From contig CM033400.1 in assembly GCA_019426215.1 (NCBI GenBank), positions 18,646,568 through 18,710,567 on the forward strand: a DNA stretch of 64,000 nt, read 5' to 3'. Each line of letters opens with the position of its first letter. Positions within the stretch are counted from its first letter, which is position 1. Positions 39,001 through 52,300 of the stretch are shown piece by piece. A model generated the notes under the pieces. The model had not been told where the DNA came from, did not search any database, and saw only the letters and a program-made list of their open reading frames with translations. The translations under genes and the position numbers were made by a program. Source of the stretch: Buddleja alternifolia (taxonomy: Eukaryota; Streptophyta; Magnoliopsida; Lamiales; Scrophulariaceae).

Positions 39001-42000
39001 TCTTGACTAGTGAATTAGAAACTTCCTTTCAAGTAAATATATTAAAACATGTCACACCTACCATGATTGCACGATTTTGTGACTGTCTTCTGGTGCATAC
39101 TTTTTGTTGGTCATGTGGGTATTATCCTCTTAGGTTTTGTTTAGCAGTGATAAGTTTCAGGATTTTATTGAAATGATGTATGTAATCATAATGGGAAAAA
39201 AACTTAACTTCAGCTGTTTGATTGTATAAAAATGTGAAAGAAAATAATTACTTGATGGAAGTAAGAGGTAGTTGGTTCAGAATTATTGGTTAATTATGTG
39301 TTTCTGGCTGGATAATGATGTACAACATAGAATTCATACATCTTGTAAATGAAGGATGGAGAACTACTTTTGCATTATCATCTAACAGTACCACAAAGCA
39401 AAACTTAAAGTTGAATGTTTAGCTTGAGAGAATGATGTCGACATAATTCCTATGATGCAATTTCAGGAGAAAGAAAAAGAAGATTTAGAAGCTGCCCTCC
39501 AGTCCCTGAGATCAAAGCTGGAGATTTCTGAGAGTAATCGGATACATGCCGAAGTTGAAGCAGCAAAATTAAGAAGTATTCCTAGTCTTCTTAGCATGTT
39601 TTGTTTTTGCGTGGAACACAAAAACCAATTTCTTTTTTCTCTTTACCAGGTCGATTTGAGTCAGAACTTTCTGTGCAAACTCAGCTACTGAATAGTAAAG
39701 ATGCTGAGCTAGACGGAGCCAAACAAAAGGTACCTTTTTCTCTGGTCATTTCCTGCTTTGAAGAATATCCAGATATAGATATCTGACCTCTTTGTTCTGC
39801 ACCTTCCCTTTTTTCCTGCAAAACAGTTGCTAAGGTTCTTTTGGTTAGAGTAATTTCCATGAAAAATGAAAAGAGTAAAGACAATGTCATTTGTGCTTCT
39901 TTACTTTGGATGAAGGTGATTATTTTTGTTAACCAGATAGAAATATGAAGAGGATGAAGACCTTATTGCTTTTTTGCTGAGGTTGGGTGGGTCGGGGGTA
40001 TGGCCCATTCTGTCATGTGTGTTACGTGAATTTCCACTAAATATCTTAGTATCCAATTCAAAAACTTGCGGTCTACAATTAAGGAATTAGATTATATGAA
40101 GTAAGAAATTCCAAAGGAAGTTACCATGAGGGAACTCAGTGTTGATTTTGAAATTGTTGGTAGTACAAAATATATAGCAGTGTCCTAAAACGACATGCAA
40201 ACGAGTTTATAGATGCAGCCACATCCTTAAGAAGACAACCTGAATCTTGTTTAGGCTTCCTAGTTTATTTAAATTCTATGACTAGCATGCTACTACTTGT
40301 TCGCTTTGCCTATTCCATGCTATTGTCGCAATTTCATCAAACCTGGTCACACTCTGAATCAGGAAGAATTTGGTACTGTAACAGCCAGCAGTTAACTTTG
40401 TTGAAGGACATGAGTATTTAATCTATAAAAAACATATATAAGGAGAGTTGTGTTACACCTGACCTGATGGGTGTTAAAAACGAACAATAAAAAGAGGCAT
40501 TGAATTTCCACCCACCTCCAGTTGTCGGCACACCAATTACTTTTGAATGGTTGGCCCAATTAGACCCATTAAGTTACTCAGCCTATGTGTTCAAACAAAT
40601 ATCACATCTTCCAATATTAAATTCTACAATTTCAATGTGAGCCCCATGCCCACCGCCTGAGTTCATTGTGGGTCTTTGCGCCACTGTTCTTCTAATAGAG
40701 AGTCCACACACTACACACATAGGGGTGTGTGAGAGCATGTGTAGGGTCTAAATGGATATTGTTTTCCAGCCATGGTCTGCACCTTGATCTCATACACTTA
40801 TGCTGCGTCTCTAGCTTTAGAACAAGTTTGTTGGAGTGCATCCCAATTATCCTTGGCAGTGGCCAAGAACATACATGTGTCACTAATATCAGGTGTCATA
40901 GAGTTCCACAGCCAGGCCATAATCATGGAATCTTCTTCATCCCAAGCTTCAAACCGAGGATCCTCTGGTTTCAGCCCTGTACCCGTGAAATGGCTGATCC
41001 CCATTCCTTTCAGTATGGTGCGAACAAGTTCGGACTATTTGACGTGATTTTTTCCATTCAACTTGTATGCAGACTGAATATTTTGCAATTCACCAGGCTG
41101 TTGATATTTAACAATCTCCTCCCGCGGTTCTGTAGTGGTCTTCTCTGCAACCTCTGACATCTCCACCATTAAAAAACTGATTTAGGGTAATTAAGGCTGA
41201 TCGCTTGAAGCAGAAATCACCAGAAATGATGGCGGATCAGAACCAATAAATTGTCGGCAATAAAGGCTAAACACTCAAATCGATCTTTCTTAGGAATTGA
41301 AGCCTCACGAATCTGATACCATGTTGAAACTGAGAAAATAATTTATGTGAAGAGAATATTTTCTTCAATGTTTAATACTCAACTATTGTACAAGAGGGTC
41401 AGCTATATACAAGTTAATCTAGAAGCAAAAATGGAAACTAATCAGCCTTATTCTACGTATACAGAAGATTCTCAAATATACAAAAGATACTAAAATATCT
41501 AGTTTAGGCAGAAATCACATTTTTCTACAGGTATACGTTTACTTTCTGCAATTATAAGTTCAAATGAGGTTAATTAACTAGTTGTAATTTGTTTTCACTT
41601 AAATGAGTTTTTATATTAAGTGGCTATTTACATGGAATTTGTTTTTCTTTAGATTTTGGCCCTAGAAGGATTACATAATCTAGTAGGGATTGTATATCAG
41701 ATGGGGTAAAGTACGAATGAGACCGGATCGATCAGATAAAAATTGCGCCATATGTGTGCGAGTATGTTTCCCAGTTTTGAGAACGATAAATTCAAACATA
41801 TAGTTAAAAGTGGTAAATGAGTCTAAATGGGTTGATAAGCTTGCTTAACTCGTGTACAGGGATGGCTTCAGTGGACATGTGGAAATTATAGTTGGTGTTT
41901 CATATAGTTCTCGAAATAAAAATGATGCAGAGAGGCAATTGTATCTTTGTCTTTTTGATCTTTTAATGGGACAACATCCTAGATGAACTATTGTTTATCA

Positions 42001-45000
42001 CTGATATTTCTTCTCAACTTTAAGTGTAACACCAAGGAGCTTTCGACCATATTACATAAAATCATGCTTCTTTTAAGCAATGATCAGGGGTGAAATGAAG
42101 TAGGAATGATTGCTAGAGTTCTTGATAATACGCCAAATTTTATGTGGTATAGGATTTAGGTTTCTTAATTTGATCTAAGTTTAACTTACTGATTAGCCTG
42201 GCTCATTGATCCCACTGACTTCCCTGACTTCATACCACAATATTGTACTGTAAGGTCCAGGTCCCGAATATACAATATGATTGTTGTTCTGGAGGTTGAT
42301 CTTGATGGCCTTGGGATTTCTTTGCTGAACTTTTGCTGTTTCTTTGTGCAAAAGTACAAATACGGTTTACATTTTGAGGTTGTAATGTCACTATAATCCG
42401 CAGACAAGAAGTTCATGGAATGAGTTCAGATATACTGAAGACAAGTTCATGGATTGAGTAAAATAACTTGCTTTATAGATTTAGAACTATATAAGACTCT
42501 CAAATTTATGCTCTTATCCTCAAACAACTGATTCGTCTTCCTTCCCATTACCAAGTGCCTCAGTAATGACTAAGATGAGGGCAAGCTGTTGAGAACTTGT
42601 AAGATTGTTCAAGTTACTGCTTCTTGTTGTCTGTGCTTATTTCTAAATTTGCATGTGTTCCTGTAATGCCTGTCCCTTTTCATCTTCTTCATGTTTTCAC
42701 ATTGCAGATAAATCGCGTTGAAAGTGAATTTTCTTCTTATAAAGTTCGAGCTCATGCACTGCTTCAGAAGAAGGATGCAGAATTAGCTGCTGCTAGGGAC
42801 AATGAACAATTGAAAGCTCTTGAGGAAGCTCTCAAGGTACAAGCTAGTGCTTTTATCTGAGAAGAAAAAGAAGAATCTTTGGCTTACATGATTGCATCTT
42901 GCTCCTCATAAGTCATGATCTTCTTTTGTTCCTTAGGAGGCTGAGAGAGAAATATTATTAGTATCTGCAGAAAAGGATAAAGTTCTACAAGATATGAAAG
43001 ATGCGTTGACAAATTGTGATAAAGAAATTTCCACCAGGTGATAAGATTTCTTAATGTGTCTATTACAATTCAGAATTATTTTACAAACCTCATAATTAAG
43101 TTAGATCCTTGAAGAAATATGTTGCTTGTAGTGAAGTATGGAAGGTAGAAAGTATCATGCCTGTCCTTTACTTTTGCTTGCATTTCGAGGGTGCTTTCTG
43201 AATGTGTGTCACCTTCATTCATACTCAAACATCCACACTTGAATTCATTGTGTTATGAAATGATTTTTGAGAAGGAAGGAAAACAAGAAGAAGCAGATTT
43301 GATTTAGTTAATTATTTATTTCCTTATTTTGAGTTATTATTTAATTAGGTTTCCTTGTTGGTGTTAGAAGTTTATTTCCTTGTTTATTTAGTTACTTGTT
43401 GATTAAGTTTTCTAGTTGCTTAGGGGTCAAATTATTTCCTTTTGTAGTAGGAGTCTTTAGTTATATATAGGCGTTAGGGGTTATGTTTTGTATTATTCAA
43501 TTGGATTCAATAAAGAATCGAGCTTAGGCTTGGGACAAGATTTATTCTTGTAGGACAAGATTTACTCTTGTTGGAATTTCGAGCAATCGAAATTATTTTT
43601 ATTTATTTGTTTCTATCAATTTATAAAAATCGGTTTCAATCAATTTGGTCTGACTTGCTGGATCCCTTGAAGCCACCATGACCTTTTCAATCTCCCGCGA
43701 ATCTATCCTAACGACGTTAGAAGAAATCAAAATTACATTGAATTCCTTCATCAACCGTATGGATTCCTTCAACAATCATCTTACCAACATTTAGGCGGAA
43801 ATCAGGGATCCAAAAGCAGTGCAATCTCGTCCTCAGCCACCGCCCACGCACCACCTGTGACTGCAGCCGCCTCGTCGGCTTCATTAACCCAAAAAAGCGT
43901 TGCTGCCATGGCTGCTGAAATTCCACCACCTTTGGCCAATTTTGCCCACCAGCCACACTACACATAACCAATCTATCCGTAATCAACCAAATTCCGCAAA
44001 CCATCCCACAACAAACACACAACCACCTCGACGCTGTACTCCCTACTTTTGTTGGCACTATACTGCTTGGGCGGTTAGCATGAAATGAATCTTCGGATAT
44101 TCCCCAGATTGCGTTTCGCACCCAAAGCAGGCACCATGAGTTCTTGGTTTATAGCGCTTCTCGGAACGAGCATATGCAACAATTTCTTCGGTTCAGCCTT
44201 GGGGACAAGGCTGTCTTTAAGGGGGGTGGAATTGTTATGAAACGATTTTTGAGAAGGAAGGACAAAAAGAAGCGGATTTGATATGGTTAATTAGTTATTT
44301 CCTTATTTTGAGTTATTAATTAATTAGGTTTCCTTGTTGGGTTAGAAGTTTATTTCTTTGTTTATTTAGTTACTTGTTGATTAAGTTTTCTGGTTGCTTA
44401 GGGGTCAAGTTATTTCCTTTCGTAGTTGGAGTCTTTAGTTATATATAGGCGTTAGGGGTTACGTTTTTCATTATTCAGTTTTGCATCAATAAAGTATTGA
44501 GCTTAGGCTTGGGACAAGATTTATTCTTGTAGGTAAAGATTTATTCTTGTTGGGATTTCGAGTAATCGAAATTATTTGTATTTATTTTGTTTCTATCAAT
44601 TTATAAAAATTTGTTTCTATCGCATTGAGTTTTAGGTTAGAGTTCATAAAATAAGTATTTGATGTAACTTTTTCTTTTTCACACTCATAAGCGAGGAAAC
44701 ATGGACACGTTATCGGACCAAGTATAAGTGTAGAAATGCGTCGGACATGAACATTCTTCAGAACTACATGAATAAATCTCAGACTAGGGGTTGGATCAGC
44801 TTAAGTAATGTCAGAGCTAACCGACCCGAAGCCAAACCTAGAATTTCAGGTTACCTGATCAGATCTCTGGCTGTTTGGTTGGGGTTTGAGGTTTTTTCAC
44901 TTTATGAAACGAAACTGATCCAGAACTAATTCCTCACAATCTCCTAAGAATATTTACAGAGAGCTGCTTATGACTCAAGAATAAAATATAACATAACAAA

Positions 45001-46354
45001 ATGCCTAGAATTTAAACACCGTAAGACTTGTATGGAGGTGGTGACCGGAGGCAAGGATGGTCGTGAGGAGGCAGAGAAAACAAGAGTTGGATTTTGGTTG
45101 GTCGTGAGAGAGAGAGAGAGAGAGAGAGCTCTGGCAGCCAGGGTGGTGATGGGGGGAGGCAGGAGAGATGAATTTTTGTGAAATTAGAGCGAGGAGAATA
45201 ACACAAGCGTATTTAACTTTTCAATTTTATAAACCTTGGTAGCAAGTGGTTATCAGGGAGTACTCGGTCCACCCAAAACCTAAAGCGAAGTTTCGACAAT
45301 AATCTCAGTCAAAATTCGTTTTATTCAACCTCAAAAATTGCAATTCATTCTGGTTGGGTGAAAGTTATCATGTCCGCTCATATATCAGGCAAGCAAAACA
45401 CTGCTTTTTCTTGGTTTTGGAAACATAGAGTTTCTGAGACATCTAAAGATTCACCATGAATGCATTAATGACTTTTCGAGGCACACGAAGACACCTTTGG
45501 AAGCAAATGTAATATTTTCTTGATAAATATGTTTTTAATTGAAGACGAAAGTCGAAATCATAATACGATAAATTTTTTGTTTGAAAAGAGAACGAGATTT
45601 GGATAAGAAAAACAAAGGAAACAGAAAAATGAATGATCATCAAAGACTTAGTATATACAGATGACCTCTAGTCAATTCTAATATTGATTTATGAATCTGT
45701 CGGACTATTTCTTTTGATTTTTAGGAGATAATTGCAAACCACTAATCCATCTTCTATTTTTCCTATTTTTTGAATATTTATTTCTTCTTGATGCAAATAA
45801 ATGTTCGGCGTGAAACATCTATTTAATGCAACCTGTCCTTTGACCATTATGTCCTAATTTTTTGGGGGTGCGTTGTGTCTGCTTTGTCTGTTCATGTGCC
45901 TGTATTCATGCTTAGGAGTCTAAATGAGTCGAGCTTGAGCTGAGCTTGATGAGATTTTCATGCTCAAGCTCTAACTCGTTTTAATTTTTTTGAGCTTGAA
46001 CTAAAACTCGAGCTGGACGAGGCTAATTTTTAAAAGCTAGAGCTCGATGATCTATGAGTTAAGCTTGAGCTCGAATAAATATTAATTTAGTGTTTTTGAA
46101 AAATAAAATAAACTTAATTTATTTTTGATTAATTTATTAAAATATGTTAATAATGTGTGTATAATTAAAAATATAATTACTGAAGCAAAATAGAATAATA
46201 ATTATAAAACAGACGTTTAAAGAAATGAGACGGGTACTTTACCATTCTTTTATTCAATAATATTTACGAAATACGAGGTAAATGGTAATAGCAAAAGAAT
46301 GTCTTTATTAAACTTATGTTGTAGAAACACATATCATGTATGAACAGATTATAC

Positions 46355-46394
<40 letters not shown>

Positions 46395-49300
46395 CATTAT
46401 ATTATTACTAATGTCATTATGATTAATATTACTTTATTGGTATTACCGAAGAATGGAGATTTACCTACATACTCTTATAGTTCTTAAAAAATTATATATT
46501 TACTAAATTCGAGAATACAAGATACGATAAGTTCTATAAGTTCCTAGAATATCCATTTTGTTATTTAATTTTCAAAAAATATACTCCACTTGTAATATTT
46601 TCGAGGTTAATAGTCGTGTATCGATCTCATAGATTAATTTACAAAAGGAAAATAAGAATGGATACTATAATATGTATTAATATAAGATAAATAATAATAA
46701 TTAAATACCTTATATTATATAATTATTTAGAAAATAGAGTAGGGTCTTGTGAGAACATGATTTGATTGACTAATTCTTAAAACACATCATAAAATATCAA
46801 CTAAAAATCTTCTTTATTTTTGTTATTATTTATTTTGGTTGATAAAAAAATATATATATAACTTGAGGGGATTATTAGAATATGTTGCTTATAACAGTTC
46901 AAGTATTAATTTTATAAAATTTGAGTATTAATAGTCATATATATATGAAAATGAAATAATAAAAGCTCTCGAGCCGACTCGCAAGCTTATGATCTACAAG
47001 TGAACTTGAGCTCGGCTCATAGAAAAGCTCGAGCTTGAAAAAATCGACTCAAGCTCAATATAGCTCGAGCTCTAGTTGAGCCAGCCATCAAGCTCATGAG
47101 CCGGCTCGACTCACCTTACACCCCTATTCATGCTTCATAGCTAAAAATAGTGATTAATGCTGTTGAAAAGGCATGTATATACTTCACGGAAGATATTTTA
47201 GAGAAGAACTTATTATAAGGAAGTTGATATTGTACTGGAAATGAGGTTGAACTTTAAATGGAGTAACATAGAATTATGGATATCCGCCTTCATTAATGTT
47301 ATTATGACTGCAACATATCTAGTTTTGACTGCAGATGACTTTGATATCTGCTCTAAAGTTTTTACTTTCTTCTTCAGAGATGCAGCACTCAGCATCGCGG
47401 AGCAGCAGATTAAGAGCTTGCAATCGAAGATGGATTCTGATATCTCTCTCCACCAGTCGGAGAAAGAAGCATGGGATAGAAGCCTTCAAAACGTGGAAGA
47501 AACCTGGCGATGTACTCTATCATCTTTTGCCCTGTTAACACATTCTAGTGTGCATCGTTTTTCTCTCCATGTGGGGAATAGGTCTTTGTGATTAACTTGA
47601 ATATTAACTTTGCAGTGAGATATGAAGCAATTAAAAGGGAAAGTGAGGAGTCTTCTGGTCAAAATATGCAAAATGAAGTAGAAGAGTTACAGTTACATTG
47701 CCAAAAATTGAAGGTTGTGGCAATAGTCATCTGTTAAATGGAACTTGGGTTCTTTCTCTTATTATCGAACTTATATATCTTGTAGGAAGAGCAAAATTCT
47801 TTTCGCGATCTTGCTGATAAAATGATGGAGGAGAAGGACAAGGAGATCTCTAGGCTTTTGGATGATAATAAGAATCTGCACCAGTTGCTGGACTCAAGGC
47901 CATCTGTAAGGCCCTTCTTCTACACAGATTATAAATCCATCCACGACTGCTCAAATTAGTTTTTCTGTAGCGTCTATCTATATATTGTATCTTTCTTTAT
48001 GATCTAGTCTCTCTATCAGATAGTCATAGGCCTGTACTTTATGAGTAGTCTATAATATTTTAACTCCTTCCCTTAATTATTTTTCAGGCTGAACACCGTG
48101 ATGATCATACAGGTAAAAAGATTCAATTTTTTTAAGTCAAGTGGATATTGTGTAAATCAGAAGTTAAAATGCCTGACGTATAGTGCTTAAATCTGTGGCG
48201 GAATTGGCTGAATTTTAATTGTTCCTCCGGGATTGGTTGGTGTAGTTCTCCAGAAACAGGAAGCCTCAAATTCTAGTACTTCAGCTGCAGATCAACAGAT
48301 CCTAGTAAGCAAACTACCTGTTATATTCAATCCTGTCTCTTTATAGCATGTGACAACTTTTTTCATTCTTCAACTGATTTCCATGTGCACTGAGTTCAAA
48401 CTAAACTTTAGAAAGAATGATTTGTCATATTGAAGCAATTATCATTCTATATACATTTGAACTATAAATCTTGGAGGGAAGTTGTAATCTCTTTATCTTT
48501 CCCGTGCTGACTACTTTTGGTTTGCTGCTGACATGAATTAGAGAATATCCGATTCTTTTGACAAATATAGGTTGTTGAACTGTACATATTTCTATGAGCA
48601 GGTTCACTTATCTTCTCTGAAATGTGCCACTTTAAAGCATAAATCTCCGTATTTTATGGCTGCTTTCTTGAGAATGTTTCCGGGTGGTTCAGGCGTTTTT
48701 TGTTTAACCTAGGGCCCTGCCTCAAATTTGACTGGGATCCAACTCTTCAAATTTTTAACTGTTTGGTTTATAACAGCTCTCTCCCCCTCTTTATTTTTTT
48801 CCTTTTTTGTTCCTGTAAAGGGTGTTGGGCTGAAAAATGCATTGTTTCTTTTCTATAAAGGTTTCTGTTATCAATTAGTTAATGAAGAGGAAAAAGACAG
48901 GGAAGAGAGTATCGGTTGAGTTTTCGTTGTATCATCCACATACATGAATTACATGCTTAGTGATTCAGAGTGTTACTCCAATCTCGGTTGCCTGGCTATA
49001 TGAATAGAGGTCACTGTTTGCAAACTCAGAATCCAGTTTGGGATGTGGATATGTGTATTCAGTTTCTATGACCTTTCTCTGTGTGTGTGCATGTTTAAGA
49101 GTGTTCATGTACGTATATATGAAGTGTTGAGTAGCCCGCTGAAATGATAATATCTCACTGTTCTGGCCTAGAGGTTTCATGACTGAGGATTGATTTTTTT
49201 ACTTTTTAACTACAAAAAAGAATTTTATCTCCCTTTAGGATTAAACTTGAAATTTATGGTGTGCATAGGAGGGTGTCTTGTTTTTGATTTGGTTCTGCTC

Positions 49301-52300
49301 GTTTCAGATTTTGGCGAGACAACAAGCTCAGAGGGAAGAGGAACTTGCTCAAACACAACGGCATATTCTCGTACTTCAAGTATGTGACATAGGAAAAATC
49401 TTATGTGCATTATTATCTCTAGATAGTAACCCATGAACATTTACTTTTGGAAATCAATCTTTGTGACTTTACAGTCTTTACTTTTGTCATTGGATAAGGG
49501 TAATCTTTATTTTCTACTAAATTAATGTCGAGAAAAACAATTAGTGGTCTGGAATTCGAAAGAAATTTGAATTATTTCAGCAAACAAGGAAAAGGAAGAA
49601 AGGAGCAAAAAAACGAAGAGAAAGGAGGAAAGAAAACATGGTTTACTTGGATTGAAGCATATCGGCATGAACGCAGTATCAACTCTTAATGACAATCAAC
49701 TCTGTTGGAATATGAAGATTGAAATATTATAGACATAAGATTTGTCCAATAAGAATAAGGATGGTAAGGACTACAATTTCTTGAAGGACATACAAAATAT
49801 TAGGTAGAAACTTTCCAATTCGATGTTCTGAAACCTGGACCGGACAGCGAACCGGAAAAGTGACTAGGTCACGGGTCACTGGTTCAACCGCCGGGTCAAC
49901 CGCGGTCGAACCGGTGACGTCATAATTATGTAATAAATAATAATTAATATTATACTAAATATATAAATATGGAAAAATAACAGTAATGAGAACACTATTG
50001 CTCTTCTCTTTTGATTTGGCAGATATAATAACAATAATAACATAATATTAATATTATAGTGCATTTTACCCAATGTTTTGAAACCCGGACCGCTAGTTGA
50101 ACGGAAAAATTGACCGAGTCAAGGGTCATTAGTTCAACCGTCGGGTCAAACGCGATCCAACCAATGAAGTCATAATTATATAATATATAATATTTATTAT
50201 ACTACAAATATTACAAATCAATAAAATTTATTTATAGATATTTATAGACATATATCATATATATTGTGAATTATATAATGTAAAACCAAATCAAATAATA
50301 GAACAACTTAATAGAAATCCATATAATTAGCAGCAAATATAAAATTATAAACAGAAAAAAAAAATGAAAAAATAAACATAGCCTTGTGGCCCTTGTCAAA
50401 CCCTTCTTCTTTACATCCCACACTACACACGCCGCTTCTGCTGCTCCTTCTTTTTCTCCATTTTTAACCTAAGTTTCTTTATCTTTCTCCTTCTAAATTT
50501 CTTCTTTTCCATTTCTTATATAATTTTCTGTCTCCTTTTTCTTGTGATCTCGTCTTTTTCCATTTATCCCTTCCACTCACTCTCAATAGACCAAGGTTCC
50601 GAGAAACTGAATAGAAGAAATTGGGGAGGAGAAACAAAATTACAGCTGCATCTCATACCTTGTCATGAACCGGTCCGATCTACTAACTCGTGAACGGGTC
50701 GTCCGGTTTGGTGGTTCGACCACCGGGTTAAGCGGTTTTGAGTTTTCTCCGGTATTATGTCCTGACCGGACCGTTTTAAAGTCCGGTCGCCGGTCCGACG
50801 GGCCGGTCCGGTCTGGGTTTTAAAACACTGCTCCAAATATCACCCACATAACAATATCATACGATCCCAAACAATTAGGAATTTCCACTGAAGCTCCCAG
50901 AGGTTTGAATTACCTGAATCAACCCTGGAAAGCAGCTTCAACACCCACAATTCTGGACTCAAACGCAGAAAGACGTAGAAGAATAAAGTGGCTCAATTGT
51001 GCATGCCTTATCCATCCATTTTCAGAGTATTTATACAATGTAATTTCGGAAATTGAAATGGAATGCAGCTTAATGACTCAGCGGTTAAAACTAACTAATC
51101 TCTTGACTAATCATCAACTTAAGAATCCAATTAATGAAAGAGAAAAACGTAATCTAGTTAAGAAATGTTGTAGCATTTATTGTCTAGCAAAGTTGTGTAA
51201 AGGCCCAATAACGCGTCCTAAAGTTGCTGAGTAAATGGTTGAGGCAAAGTTCCTTTTTCACTTATTGAAGCACTGGGATTTCTGGGGCAGTTTCTTTACT
51301 GGAATTACATTTCTTCAATTGGGGTTGTAGCATATATATTTCCCAATATAAGACATATTTTCAGTTTACCTCTACCCTAAAATACGTAAAGAATAAGCAA
51401 TATAAAACTCCTAAAATACGTAAAGAATAAGCAATATAAAACTAGTCAACAAACAATCCAGTTTGAGCTACTCCAGGCTATAAGTAATCTTGACAGGAGC
51501 CTTCTTGAGGAAAAGAAAATCAAGATTTTTCTCTCTGAATTTACCGTCTTCAGTTAGTTGTTGTCCGGACCATTGTCTTTTAATTGGAAAACTCAGCCTC
51601 TATTTTTAAGATTTAGCCTTGCACTCACAGCTTCATGAAAGGTTCTTGGAAGAACATGGTGAGGATATCATGACATTTTTCGAGGGGAGAAAGCTGATGC
51701 TTGAGCAAATTGACTCTTAGTCTATGAGTTATAACCTTTATTGTTCACTTTGCTAGCTTCCCTTTCCTCTTTGACCAGTGCAGTATACTAGCGCACAACA
51801 TTTATCAGTCTCAAGGTTAATATGATCTTGGAAAACTATCACACTGTCCCTTGTTAAGGTTTTGTTCTGCCTTCATTATTGTCCTTACTATGTGTAACCT
51901 AAATTGAATCTGAGATGGAGAAGAATTTCTACAGAAGTTTTTAGCACTCTACTCGCAAAACGTTCATAGTTTGTCTCAACTGTTATCATAAGTACCCAAA
52001 CAACTTGCTCACGAAATCACGCATGTGAGTGTAACACCATCTTGCTCATCACGTGACATGGCATCATACTGTAAAGACTTAGTTCAGAAAAGAGTAGACG
52101 TATAAACAAACCTATATATATAATCATCGCGGTATATCCACCTCTTACCGACTTTGCATGATCATGGTGTGTTTCTGGAGCAAGCTTTGAGTGCTCTACC
52201 GTAGACATTGAAATGATATTCACAGACGAAGTGCCATCTACAGTCAGTTTTTGTCTCTTCATCTGCACGAAAAATATATAGAAGATATTTATCTATCCTC

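Noticed and set aside
40729..41157. 142 aa plus-strand ORF in intron 9
   Set aside because: It is the antisense shadow of copia gag, which reads clearly on the minus strand.
43717..44121. 134 aa minus-strand ORF in the short LTR element
   Set aside because: It is antisense to the gag remnant and pol tail of that element and has no recognisable domain.
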